A program made the position numbers and the translations under genes. A stretch of 38,202 nucleotides of DNA from Chitinophagales bacterium (GTDB lineage Bacteria; Bacteroidota; Bacteroidia; Chitinophagales; Saprospiraceae). Under the pieces are notes generated by a model. The model was not told where the DNA came from, did not search any database, and saw only the letters and a list, made by a program, of their open reading frames with translations. The stretch spans positions 1 to 38,202 of the forward strand of contig JAAFJT010000044.1 in assembly GCA_013298955.1 (NCBI GenBank), written 5' to 3'. This document shows positions 25,740 through 32,733 of the stretch, piece after piece; position 1 is the first letter of the stretch; each line of letters opens with the position of its first letter.

Positions 25740-26101
25740 TTAAAAAAATAAATTGTTTAAAATAAATTAAAATCAAGTTGTCAAACTTGGTTTTCGTTGA
25801 AATTTTTTCGATAAAATGTAAAAACTTTCGCAAAGTGTTTTTTTTAACAAAATTTGTTTTAAAAATATCAAAATTGAATTTCCCAAAGGGAAATTCAATT
25901 TTGATATTTTTAAAACAAATTTTGTTAAAAAAAACACTTTGCGAAAGTTGTACATGGATTTTAAGCAGCAAATGCTTTTTTATCGAAAAAATTTCAACGA
26001 AAATCAAGGTCAAAAGGGAAAATTTTCAATTTTCCCTTTTGACAACTTGATTTTAATTTATTTTAAACAATTTATTTTTTTAATTTCCGTTTCCGAAACT
26101 T
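25722..26101. repeat. Giant nested hairpin, 63-bp outer and 62-bp inner perfect arms
   Basis: The outer arms 25722-25784 and 26039-26101 are perfect complements over 63 bp. Next, about 25786-25816 matches about 25978-26010 with a substitution and one extra base. The inner arms 25823-25884 and 25888-25949 are perfect over 62 bp around an AAA loop. The right side has two additions absent from the left: about 25950-25976, and a separate perfect 16-bp hairpin at 26009-26043. The whole is extremely AT-rich. It lies between the divergent gene at 25237 and the acetyltransferase. Reading frames on both strands here are mirror images of each other and are not genes. No target-site duplication is visible. 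Confidence 0.97.
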
Positions 26102-26132
26102 GTTATAAATTCAAATTATTAAAAATAAAAAA

Positions 26133-26657
26133 ATGATACAAACGCACCGTTTGAATTTAATTTCCTTACAAAATGCTCATTTTCAATCTATTATAGATGA
26201 AAATTATATTTTATTAGGACAATTATTGGATGTGGAAACACCCACTAATTGGACGGAAATGCCAGATGCAGCCGTCATTTTGCCCTACTTTCAAGCCATG
26301 ATTGCGCAAGAAGCCCATCTTTTTGGCGCATATGTCATCGTACATCGGGCGGATAGGCGATTGATTGGCACAAGCGGTTTTAAAGGCAAACCCGATGCCG
26401 CAGGGATGGTTGAAATCGGTTATGAAGTGTCGGAGGCGTATCAAGGACAAGGTATCGCGACTGAAGCCGCACAAGGTTTAATTGATTTTGCTTTTTCACA
26501 TGCAGAAATACTTGTTGTACAGGCACATACACTTGCAGTTTTAAATAAATCGGTTTCGGTTTTAAAAAAAGTAGGCATGGAATTTAAAGGCGTTTCGTAT
26601 GACCCCGAAGAAGGGGATACTTGGCTATGGCAAAAATGCGGAGTCGTAGGGAAATAA
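26133..26657 (+). CDS. GNAT family N-acetyltransferase
   Basis: 174 residues of the RimJ/RimL type (Acetyltransf_3). It starts IQTHRLNLISLQ, has the acetyl-CoA-binding motif YQGQGIATEAAQGL (about 110-123, the Q/RxxGxG/A pyrophosphate loop), and the later strand with NKSVSVLKKVGMEFKG, where the NxxS...GF/M pattern is typical. The substrate is not predictable; members acetylate ribosomal protein N-termini, antibiotics or small amines. It is a single gene reading away from the giant hairpin, only 31 bp from it, so its promoter must lie in or very near the hairpin arm. It ends in a perfect hairpin at 26679. Confidence 0.88.
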   Translation: MIQTHRLNLISLQNAHFQSIIDENYILLGQLLDVETPTNWTEMPDAAVILPYFQAMIAQEAHLFGAYVIVHRADRRLIGTSGFKGKPDAAGMVEIGYEVSEAYQGQGIATEAAQGLIDFAFSHAEILVVQAHTLAVLNKSVSVLKKVGMEFKGVSYDPEEGDTWLWQKCGVVGK

Positions 26658-26678
26658 ATTTTTCGACGACCAGAGTGA

Positions 26679-26729
26679 TGTGTTTTGTTTTTAAAATTTT
26701 GCTTCGCAAAATTTTAAAAACAAAACACA
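26679..26729. terminator. Perfect 24-bp hairpin after the acetyltransferase gene
   Basis: 26679-26702 and 26706-26729 are perfectly complementary around a TTC loop; the stem has AAAATTTTGC next to the loop. It lies between the converging acetyltransferase (stop 26657) and zf-TFIIB gene (stop 26789). A small GCGGC-GAA-GCCGC hairpin follows at 26755-26767. Confidence 0.8.
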
Positions 26730-26788
26730 CACGCCCTTATCTCCCTTTTTCTGAGCGGCGAAGCCGCCTACTGCGCAACTTAGGTTAA

Positions 26789-27088
26789 TTAATCAAAATC
26801 AAACACATCTTCCCAAAAAGATTTCTTTTTCTTATAATGATGCCCATGATGTTGACCGTATTGATTATGATGTGGTTGCTGATACGGTTGTTGATAAGGC
26901 TGTTGATACGGTTGTTGTGGCGGCGTAGGCGGCGGTGGAGCAGCTTTTTCCGACAAACTGCGCTCAATAATCTTATCTAATTCGCCTCTATCGAGCCAAA
27001 CACCGCGACATTTTGGGCAATAATCAATCTCTACACCTTGACGGTCTGCCATGACCAAATGAGTATCTTTGCAAACAGGACAATACAT
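26789..27088 (-). CDS. zf-TFIIB zinc-ribbon protein with YQQP repeats
   Basis: 99 residues. The N-terminal 45 residues are a zf-TFIIB domain: CPVCKDTHLVMADRQGVEIDYCPKCRG is split here as CPVC (residues 3-6) and CPKC (24-27), followed by GVWLDRGELDKII, the family signature. The rest is low complexity: prolines, then three YQQP repeats, a histidine-rich stretch and a KKKK patch before an acidic FWEDVFDFD end. Members are widespread, small and functionally undefined; zinc binding is expected. It follows the caspase gene on the same strand with about 115 bp between. Confidence 0.85.
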   Translation of the reverse strand: MYCPVCKDTHLVMADRQGVEIDYCPKCRGVWLDRGELDKIIERSLSEKAAPPPPTPPQQPYQQPYQQPYQQPHHNQYGQHHGHHYKKKKSFWEDVFDFD

Positions 27089-27202
27089 ATTTTTTTATTT
27101 TTAAATATTAAAAATCATTTGAAGACAACACTTTATAGAACCTTTTGAAACGGTCAATAGTTCCAAAAAGAACGAAAAAAGGTAATTTTCCATTCAAAAG
27201 AC

Positions 27203-28318
27203 TTATTTTTTAACAGAAACAGGCATATTTTTATCGTAATTGCCTTCCATACAAGGGGTTTGAAACCGATTGTTTTCGCGCGCAAACGTATCTACCGAAC
27301 GCTCTACATAGTTAAATAATTCTTGAATCGTCACAATTTTATCACTATTCGCATCCGCTTCGCCCTTGATGCCGCGCAATAAAAAATGGCTAAACACGCC
27401 TTGACGCAAAGGGGTCGATTCCAAAGAATCTTCATCTGCCCGAGAAGACATCAATAGCGCCGTTCCACCCGACGATTCTGCCAATGCGCGATAATACGTA
27501 TCAATCATTTCTTTATCCCGATCCGCCCGTTGCGCCAATAAACTGCCCGAATGACAGGCATCTGCAATACACAATTTGAACTTCGCAGGGCATTTTGAAA
27601 AAATCTTATTAACTTCACTATGCAACAATTTGTTTCTAACACCATCATAATCCACAGGCAAAAATGCACCTGTCAAACCATGTCCCGAAAAATAAAAAAT
27701 TACTAAATCATTCGGTCCCGCCTTTGCAAACATCTCTTTAAGGGTTTTGACAATATTTTCTTTGGTTGCGGCTTCATCCACTAAGGCTTGCGCATGCTCA
27801 TCATCCAAAGAGCCACCGCCCGCGCTTTTCCAAAAATTCAACATCCGATACGCATCATCATCCGTAAATTTAAGTGGTTTGATAACGGTCGGGTCATATG
27901 CCGCAACACCTACCGCTAATGCCCACACTTTAGGCGTATTATTTATATGTCCCGTCGTTTTAGGGCGGGGAATCGTCGTTTTTTCCACACGCGACAGTGA
28001 AGCTGTCTCCGTAGAACGCTCATTCACAGAATAACCTTCGCGCCAAGCCCCTTTGATTTGTACATTTTCGTCTAAATGCATGGTTCCATGACCATGAAAT
28101 TTGCCATTTAAAAAATCACCGTCATAAAAACGACCGTCATTAAAGACCATTTTGCCTTTGCCATCAGGCTTCGTATTTTTAAACTGCCCTGTGTATTTCC
28201 ACCCCCGTTTGACCGATTGATATGTGCCTTTGCCATTGACACAATCGCCGCTTAAACATTGCGCAGGGAGGAAACCACACTGTCCAATCAGCATTAAAAG
28301 AATACTTAAATTTTTCAT
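27203..28318 (-). CDS. Exported MORN-repeat caspase-family (C14) peptidase with EF-hand-like loop
   Basis: 371 residues. Signal peptide about 1-20. MORN-type repeats lie at about 24-95 (GRFYDGDFLNGKFHGHG and neighbours). A linker runs to about 128, then the caspase-like domain (130-320) with catalytic His213 in YFSGHG and Cys255 in DACHSG. An EF-hand-like loop DANSDKIVTIQE lies at 322-333. It is a metacaspase-type (orthocaspase) protease, expected to cleave after Arg/Lys, possibly with calcium control. The signal peptide implies a periplasmic or surface location. It starts 22 bp after the end of a MORN-only paralogue, suggesting one operon. The catalytic dyad is intact. Confidence 0.9.
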   Translation of the reverse strand: MKNLSILLMLIGQCGFLPAQCLSGDCVNGKGTYQSVKRGWKYTGQFKNTKPDGKGKMVFNDGRFYDGDFLNGKFHGHGTMHLDENVQIKGAWREGYSVNERSTETASLSRVEKTTIPRPKTTGHINNTPKVWALAVGVAAYDPTVIKPLKFTDDDAYRMLNFWKSAGGGSLDDEHAQALVDEAATKENIVKTLKEMFAKAGPNDLVIFYFSGHGLTGAFLPVDYDGVRNKLLHSEVNKIFSKCPAKFKLCIADACHSGSLLAQRADRDKEMIDTYYRALAESSGGTALLMSSRADEDSLESTPLRQGVFSHFLLRGIKGEADANSDKIVTIQELFNYVERSVDTFARENNRFQTPCMEGNYDKNMPVSVKK

Positions 28319-28339
28319 AATGAATTGTATTGTAATGGT

Positions 28340-28723
28340 TTACGATTTTTTTATTTTCAAATTTTGTTTCTCTGGACAATAAATGCCGTTTTCCCAATAT
28401 CCTGCGACTTGGGTTTTGGCATCCAAACGCATACGCCCTTGCCCATGATATTTGCCATTGAAAAACGAGCCTTCATAAAAACGCCCGTCGGTAAAAACGA
28501 CTTTTCCTTGTCCAGCAGGTTTCCCATTTTTAAACGCGCCTGTGTATTGCCAACCTCGTTTCAGAGACCGATATGTCCCAAAACCATTTTGACAGTCGCC
28601 TGTAAGACATCTTTTAAGCGGTGTTTTAGGAACGGGCAGTCGGCTCCCAACTCGTAAAGGGCTGACTATCATACAGATAGTGAGCATGCGTAACATATTG
28701 ATTTTCATAGTGAAAGACATCAA
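28340..28723 (-). CDS. Exported MORN-repeat protein, paralogue of the caspase N-terminus
   Basis: 127 residues. A hydrophobic N-terminal segment (about 6-26; several Met starts are possible, MKINMLRMLTIC being attractive) is followed by CLTGDCQNGFGTYRSLKRGW and MORN repeats such as GRFYEGSFFNGKYHGQG. It aligns over about 75 residues with the N-terminal part of the caspase protein directly downstream (22 bp away), with roughly 60 percent identity by eye, but has no protease domain. It is a tandem duplication of the MORN module and may be a partner, regulator or decoy of the caspase; this is inference. Confidence 0.8.
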   Translation of the reverse strand: MMSFTMKINMLRMLTICMIVSPLRVGSRLPVPKTPLKRCLTGDCQNGFGTYRSLKRGWQYTGAFKNGKPAGQGKVVFTDGRFYEGSFFNGKYHGQGRMRLDAKTQVAGYWENGIYCPEKQNLKIKKS

Positions 28724-29120
28724 GAGTAGTCCACAAAGGCGTTGAACGGCTTTGCGTTTAAAACGCGGGGGAACGCTTTGGTCTAAGAATTCGGTTTGTA
28801 AAATTAAATCAAATAGATTTCTAATAGCAAATTTTACGCCGTATTTGTATTGTTTTATTGAATATGTTTTTTTTGAAAGGGATTCAAAAGGAAAGGAATT
28901 GAATAGCTAAAAATCGCAGGGACAGGTCGCAACTGTGACTAAATAGATTTGCCAAAAACGGTTGGTCGTCGGAAAATCAGCAGTTTTCGTGTTGGGATAT
29001 TTTTGAAATAGGATGCATGTGATTTGAAGGATTGCAAGGGTATTTAAAATTCCCATTTGCGCTTTTCAATCTAAACTATCCTTGCAATCCTTCAAATCAT
29101 ATGCATCCTAATCAAGTACG
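28724..29120. other. Gene-free stretch upstream of the MORN genes
   Basis: About 400 bp without a supported gene. It must hold the MORN-caspase promoter, but I find no full TTG/TAnnTTTG pair. The left end of the stretch contains the near-repeat ACGGCTTTGCGTTTAAAACG, and the right end holds the inverted repeat at 29010-29109. Confidence 0.5.
29010..29109. repeat. Inverted repeat, 30-bp arms with 40-nt loop
   Basis: Arms 29010-29039 and 29080-29109 match at 29 of 30 positions (AGGATGCAT...GATTGCAAGG). It lies 11 bp beyond the stop of the metal-binding protein gene (29121) and may stop its transcript. Confidence 0.85.
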
Positions 29121-30101
29121 TCACACGCGGCTCAATCTGTAAAAAGACCCACTGACCGTTAATAAAAAAAAAATTAAACAGAGGCTCAATGCTCCTTTGG
29201 GCAATTGAATTGCATGTAAATCATTGGTTGTCAATGTTTTATCTTGCTTTAAGGCGGTGGCAATCACGATTGTATTATGTCGTAACAGGTCAATGTACGT
29301 TGCTGCGACCGTATCGCCGAGCGAATCGGCGAACAATTTACCGCCCACTGCCACATGATTATCTGCTGCAATTTGTTGCAACAATTTAGGATTAATCGTA
29401 CTTTCAATGAACAATGCGGGAACGCCTGTCGTAGCCAATACTTTTGCCAAACGCACCATATCCGAAGTTTGCACATCGGCATCTGTCGAAGTACCAAGTA
29501 CGGCTTCCAATTGCAAACCATAACGCGCTCCATAGTAATGAAAAGCATCATGTGAGGTAACTAAAACACGCCGTTTAGCGGGAATCGACGCAATTTCTTT
29601 TTGAATAAATTGGTCTAATGCAGTCAATTTTTGAATGTATTGTTTTAAATTATTTTCATAAAATGCTGATTCCGAAGGAATTAACTCCGACAAGGCTTTA
29701 CAAATATTTTGAGCGTAAATCATACCGTTTGCTGCCTGCATCCAAGCATGTGGGTCTGCGCTCCCATGAAATTGTTCGCTCACAATCGCGTCAATGCCTA
29801 CGGTGCAAGTGACAATTTTGGCTTTTGTACCCGAATTTTCAATCAATTCTTTCATCCAACCTTCCAAAGTCAAGCCGTTAACCAAGACCAATTGCGCTTC
29901 TCCAACCATTTGCGCATCTTTTGGAGTGGGTTCATGCAAATGCGGGTCACTGCCAATCGGCAGGATACAATCGATTTTGATTCGGTTGCCCGCGATGTTT
30001 TGGGCGATGTCTGCAATCATAGAAGTTGTGGCAACAATTTTCGGATTCGCATAAGCCGTCGAAAAAGCCATCAAGAGGGTTAAAAAACATAAATTTTTCA
30101 T
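29121..30101 (-). CDS. Metal ABC transporter substrate-binding protein, zinc/manganese (TroA/ZnuA) family
   Basis: 326 residues: signal peptide (1-18, ending AYA), then a cluster A-I (TroA-like) binding protein. Metal ligands by family pattern are His54 (SDPHLHEPTP), His118 (ADPHAWM), His184 (VTSHDAFHYYGARYGL) and Asp259 (LFADSLG). The third His favours a zinc or TroA-like site over a pure manganese (Glu) site. The usual family fold ends near residue 282. Here a 45-residue tail follows with a hydrophobic segment (about 299-318, GALSLCLIFFLLTVSGSF) and a basic end, which could anchor it in the membrane. No ATPase or permease gene is adjacent, so it is an orphan. It diverges from rpmH. Confidence 0.88.
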   Translation of the reverse strand: MKNLCFLTLLMAFSTAYANPKIVATTSMIADIAQNIAGNRIKIDCILPIGSDPHLHEPTPKDAQMVGEAQLVLVNGLTLEGWMKELIENSGTKAKIVTCTVGIDAIVSEQFHGSADPHAWMQAANGMIYAQNICKALSELIPSESAFYENNLKQYIQKLTALDQFIQKEIASIPAKRRVLVTSHDAFHYYGARYGLQLEAVLGTSTDADVQTSDMVRLAKVLATTGVPALFIESTINPKLLQQIAADNHVAVGGKLFADSLGDTVAATYIDLLRHNTIVIATALKQDKTLTTNDLHAIQLPKGALSLCLIFFLLTVSGSFYRLSRV

Positions 30102-30137
30102 TTTTATAGCAATTTTGATTTAAAGTTCTTAAAAAAG

Positions 30138-30168
30138 TTGGTTTTTAATAGGATAAAATTTACCTTTG
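30138..30168 (+). promoter_or_regulatory. Bacteroidota-type promoter for rpmH-rnpA
   Basis: TTG (30138-30140), 20-nt spacer, TACCTTTG (30161-30168), a close match to the phylum consensus. The rpmH ATG is 42 bp downstream. Confidence 0.75.
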
Positions 30169-30209
30169 CGGGCAATTTTTGAAAAAAATATTCTAAAAAA
30201 TACGTTTCG

Positions 30210-30365
30210 ATGAAAAGAACATTTCAGCCTTCCCGTAGAAAAAGAGTTAACAAGCATGGCTTCAGAACTCGTATGGCGACTAAAAATGGACGCAAAGTTT
30301 TAGCGCGTCGCCGCGCTCAAGGTCGTTGGAAATTGACCGTTTCCGATGAAAGAGCTTTGAAATAG
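30210..30365 (+). CDS. rpmH: 50S ribosomal protein L34
   Basis: 51 residues, [20 protein letters not shown] at the start and [19 protein letters not shown] at the end. The KRTFQPS...KR...HGFR.RM.T..GR.VL..RR..GR pattern is unmistakable for L34, a very basic protein of the large ribosomal subunit. It is slightly longer than the E. coli protein (46) at the C-terminus, as usual in Bacteroidota. It has its own good promoter. rnpA follows after 179 bp filled by a nested palindrome rather than the usual short spacer. Confidence 0.97.
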   Translation: MKRTFQPSRRKRVNKHGFRTRMATKNGRKVLARRRAQGRWKLTVSDERALK

Positions 30366-30381
30366 TGGATTTGAGCTATTA

Positions 30382-30531
30382 GAATTAGGATTTTTAGGAT
30401 TTTAAAAAAATTTTAATTAATTGATTATCAAACCTTTGGAGGGTTTTAAATCCTCCAAAGGTCGTATCAATTAAATGGGTTCAATTCATTAGAACGACTA
30501 ATTTTTTTTAAAATCCCCAAAATCCTAATTC
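30382..30531. repeat. Nested palindrome between rpmH and rnpA
   Basis: Outer arms of the AATCCTAATTC family: 30382-30412 with 30500-30531, near-complementary with a few changes. Inside, TTGATTATCAA and TTAATTGAT/ATCAATTAA-type pairing frames a second hairpin, CCTTTGGAGGGTTT (30433-30446) with its complement at 30448-30461 (one G-T pair), the GGAGGGTTT family seen at 17788. So one family is nested in another. It ends 13 bp before the rnpA start codon. Confidence 0.85.
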
Positions 30532-30544
30532 CAAAAACAATTGA

Positions 30545-30928
30545 ATGGCGCTCGAACAAGCCGCAAGGCTCAAAAGTCGAAAAATCATTGCGGCACTTTT
30601 CAAAGGCGCGCAATCCTACAGTTGCTATCCGTTGCGATTGGTGTGGGCTAAGTCTGTCATTCCTGCGAACATCGCCGTTGTACAATGCGGTTTCAGTGTC
30701 CCGAAAAAGACGTTTAAACGGGCTGTTGACCGCAATCTCATTCGGCGGCGAGTGAGTGAAGCCTATCGCTTACACCAAACTCAATTGCATAACCAATTCA
30801 AAATCAAGCATTTAATGCCTGAACCTGAAGCTGGCGGTTATGCGTTTATGATTTTATACACCGCCAAAGAAATCCTACCTTACACCGAAATTGAAAAAGG
30901 CATTCGCAAAATGATTCGCAAGTTTTAG
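30545..30928 (+). CDS. rnpA: Ribonuclease P protein component
   Basis: 127 residues, the protein subunit of RNase P, which matures tRNA 5' ends. It has the family RNR-type signature KRAVDRNLIRRRVSEAYR (about 58-75) after the CGFSVPKKTFK strand, an N-terminal LKSRKIIAALF segment, and the C-terminal strand AFMILYTAKE. Its position after rpmH is the classic bacterial order, but the two are separated by a 150-bp nested palindrome that may reduce read-through or need RNA processing. yidD or yidC do not follow; the next gene is on the other strand. Confidence 0.95.
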   Translation: MALEQAARLKSRKIIAALFKGAQSYSCYPLRLVWAKSVIPANIAVVQCGFSVPKKTFKRAVDRNLIRRRVSEAYRLHQTQLHNQFKIKHLMPEPEAGGYAFMILYTAKEILPYTEIEKGIRKMIRKF

Positions 30929-30929
30929 C

Positions 30930-31589
30930 TTATTGGTCTTTACTTGCATCAAAAGTTGCCAAAGGCGTTTTGACAAAACCTTTATCCTGTGGCGTTCTCA
31001 ATTTTTGAGTAGGTTTATCAATATTTGCCCCATCATGTGTAGTGTATTCATCTCGAACCAATAACCATTTTTTACGATTGGTATCATATTGAAAATCAAT
31101 AGTACGCGCCCATTTCCAACGACTCCCACCAAAAAAATCCAATCGAAACGAGTTGTCTTTTAAAATAAGAGCTTCTTGAAAAGGGTCGCCCATCATCCCA
31201 CCACATTGCTCACATAAAGCTGCTTGGGTGCCCAAATCGGCTACTTTTAAAGTCGCATCTTTTTGTCCTTCCAAAACGAGTACTTGTCTCGGAGCGTCCT
31301 TATCCGCAGGGTTTTCGGCAATGACCAACACGTCTTCAATGTCATCTCCATTCAAATTGCCTTGAACAAAGGATTTCATAATCAAACCTTTTGGAATATG
31401 TTTTGGAATATCCGCAGGGCGAATCGCTTTCAGACCAGCACTCAATGCCGTCGGTGCAGCAGGGAAACCTTTCGGTTCGGCGGGGGCGGTCGGTTCGGTG
31501 GTGGCTAATGATGCCGTTTTCGGTGGTGTTCCATCGGAATTACATCCCAATAGCACCAACACAATCCAACTTAAAACATTGGTTTTCAT
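30930..31589 (-). CDS. Lipoprotein with CxxCGGMMGDPF motif
   Basis: 219 residues. Lipobox LLGC (Cys15) after a short signal, then a proline/alanine/threonine-rich linker to about 55. The globular part has a NLNGDDIEDVLVIAEN segment (FG-GAP/calcium-like loop), LCEQCGGMMGDPFQEALILKDNSF, and FFGGSRWKWARTIDFQYD. The CxxCGGMMGDPF...GGSxWxW pattern recurs in a widespread family of unknown function. It is the last gene of a minus-strand row that starts with the PhoD-like gene, and converges with rnpA with almost no gap (stop codons 1 bp apart), so the two 3' ends abut. Confidence 0.8.
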   Translation of the reverse strand: MKTNVLSWIVLVLLGCNSDGTPPKTASLATTEPTAPAEPKGFPAAPTALSAGLKAIRPADIPKHIPKGLIMKSFVQGNLNGDDIEDVLVIAENPADKDAPRQVLVLEGQKDATLKVADLGTQAALCEQCGGMMGDPFQEALILKDNSFRLDFFGGSRWKWARTIDFQYDTNRKKWLLVRDEYTTHDGANIDKPTQKLRTPQDKGFVKTPLATFDASKDQ

Positions 31590-31629
31590 TCTGTTTGATT
31601 TTTAAGTTAAAAATAATTTGAATCCGAAA

Positions 31630-31938
31630 TTATCGAAAAAGTGGTTTGACTTCAACGCTATCCAAATCTTCTTTCAAAGTCGGTTTGACCGGTTTCACTG
31701 GTTTCGGCGCGATAGAACCATTCGGTGACAACATTTTTGCCCGCGTAATCAAGATTGAATCGGCAATAAGATTCGCTTTTTCATATATGTTTTCACGACA
31801 GTCTTTCAAACGCTGTTCCCGATACGCCTTGACAGCCACTGCAATTTCTTTTTGTACCAAAGCCTCTTTTGCGGCTTCATCATTGCCGCAACCAGTGAGC
31901 CAAAGGCAAAATCCATTTAAAAAAAAAATCTTTTTCAT
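31630..31938 (-). CDS. Small lipoprotein
   Basis: 102 residues. Signal with lipobox LTGC (Cys17), followed by GNDEAAKEALVQKE, a helical charged region (about 25-70), and a proline/valine/lysine-rich tail (PKPVKPVKPTLKED). No family is recognised. The start codon is 1 bp after the stop of the preceding lipoprotein gene (31940), so translation is coupled. It is probably anchored in the outer membrane or inner membrane facing the periplasm. Confidence 0.7.
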   Translation of the reverse strand: MKKIFFLNGFCLWLTGCGNDEAAKEALVQKEIAVAVKAYREQRLKDCRENIYEKANLIADSILITRAKMLSPNGSIAPKPVKPVKPTLKEDLDSVEVKPLFR

Positions 31939-31939
31939 A

Positions 31940-32173
31940 TTATTTGTTTAAAACTTCTTTTTGCCGCACTGCCAACATGGAATCGGCGGCGCGTTGTATC
32001 AAAGCGGCACTGCTGTCTCGACAATATGCGTCCATCTGGGCGGAAAGTAAATTGATTTGGCGCGAAGTGGTCGTGTCAATGCGGCGGCGCATGGATGAAT
32101 CTATTTTAATCGAACTATCCGTATTGCAAGCCCATTGAAAAAATATTATAAAAAATAATAACTTATATTTCAT
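31940..32173 (-). CDS. Small lipoprotein
   Basis: 77 residues from the ATG at 32173. MKYKLLFFIIFFQWAC gives a short hydrophobic signal with a lipobox-like QWAC (Cys16). The rest is polar and helical (RQINLLSAQMDAYCRDSSAALIQRAADSMLAVRQKE). A longer frame upstream would start at 32257, but its first 28 codons run across the palindrome 32188-32219 and lack protein character. The lipobox supports the shorter start. It is coupled with the next lipoprotein gene (1-bp gap). Both share a Dxx(D)S...A.S.L.. theme, but no family is recognised. Confidence 0.6.
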   Translation of the reverse strand: MKYKLLFFIIFFQWACNTDSSIKIDSSMRRRIDTTTSRQINLLSAQMDAYCRDSSAALIQRAADSMLAVRQKEVLNK

Positions 32174-32187
32174 TGATAATGAATAAT

Positions 32188-32238
32188 AACGTCGGCGAGG
32201 TTGCAACCTCGCCGACGTTGATTTACGACGTTGATTTA
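32188..32238. repeat. Perfect 32-bp palindrome plus 13-bp tandem duplication
   Basis: AACGTCGGCGAGGTTG (32188-32203) is directly followed by its exact complement to 32219. This is a member of the GTCGGCGAGGTTG family. Next to it, CGACGTTGATTTA is present twice in tandem (32213-32225, 32226-32238), overlapping the palindrome end. It lies within the minus-strand gene row. Confidence 0.9.
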
Positions 32239-32240
32239 CA

Positions 32241-32732
32241 TTATTCGATGATACCATTTTCTAAAATCTCCATTTGGCGCATGCGTGTTGCATCTGCGTC
32301 GAAATCCAGATTGTTTTTAATATCGCCTTCCGCAACGTAGATAAATCGTTTTTCATCAATCGTTGCTACAATTTGTTTGACCACATTTTGCACGACTTTC
32401 ATGCCTGCAATCGCTTTTTTATCAATCATCGCTCCTGTTTTAGCATTGTACGTTGCCAACACATAATCATAATTCAACAAGCCTGCTTTCCAATACACGA
32501 CTGCTTGCACCGAATCATTCAAACCAATCTTAGTCGGCAGGCGAAAACAAGGAACATATTCAGTAAATTCATCAGGTTCAACCGCTTCATAACGAGCGAT
32601 ATATTGCGTAATCACGGCGATTGGCAAGGGTTCGTTCTCTTTTGCAAAATCATGATGCGCCCCTTCCGAGAGCAAAACGGGCAAAGCCGCTTCTGGAAAT
32701 TTTTTTAAGAAAAAACTAAAATCTACTTTCAT
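32241..32732 (-). CDS. Hypothetical protein
   Basis: 163 residues with no signal peptide. It begins MKVDFSFFLKKFPEAALPVLL. Conserved-looking features are EYVPCFRLPTKIG, AVVYWKAGLLNYDYVLATYN and RFIYVAEGDIKNN, suggesting an alpha/beta fold with a central beta-sheet. I do not recognise the family. Its ATG lies 1 bp after the stop of the PhoD-like gene, so it is translationally coupled and may work with it. The 32-bp palindrome follows its stop. Confidence 0.7.
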   Translation of the reverse strand: MKVDFSFFLKKFPEAALPVLLSEGAHHDFAKENEPLPIAVITQYIARYEAVEPDEFTEYVPCFRLPTKIGLNDSVQAVVYWKAGLLNYDYVLATYNAKTGAMIDKKAIAGMKVVQNVVKQIVATIDEKRFIYVAEGDIKNNLDFDADATRMRQMEILENGIIE

Positions 32733-32733
32733 A

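Noticed and set aside
25645-26050. Reading frames on both strands (about 90-122 codons) within the giant hairpin, sharing segments such as FLTKFVLKISKLNFP.
   Set aside because: They are identical because the hairpin arms mirror each other; composition is low-complexity F/K/L/I from AT-rich DNA, with no family resemblance.
25722-26101. A retron msr-msd region, because of the long hairpin.
   Set aside because: No reverse transcriptase gene is nearby, and the flanking genes are an unknown protein and an acetyltransferase.
32174-32257. A longer start for the lipoprotein at 31940 (28 extra residues).
   Set aside because: The extension is translated palindrome sequence, rich in Arg, and would bury the lipoprotein signal.
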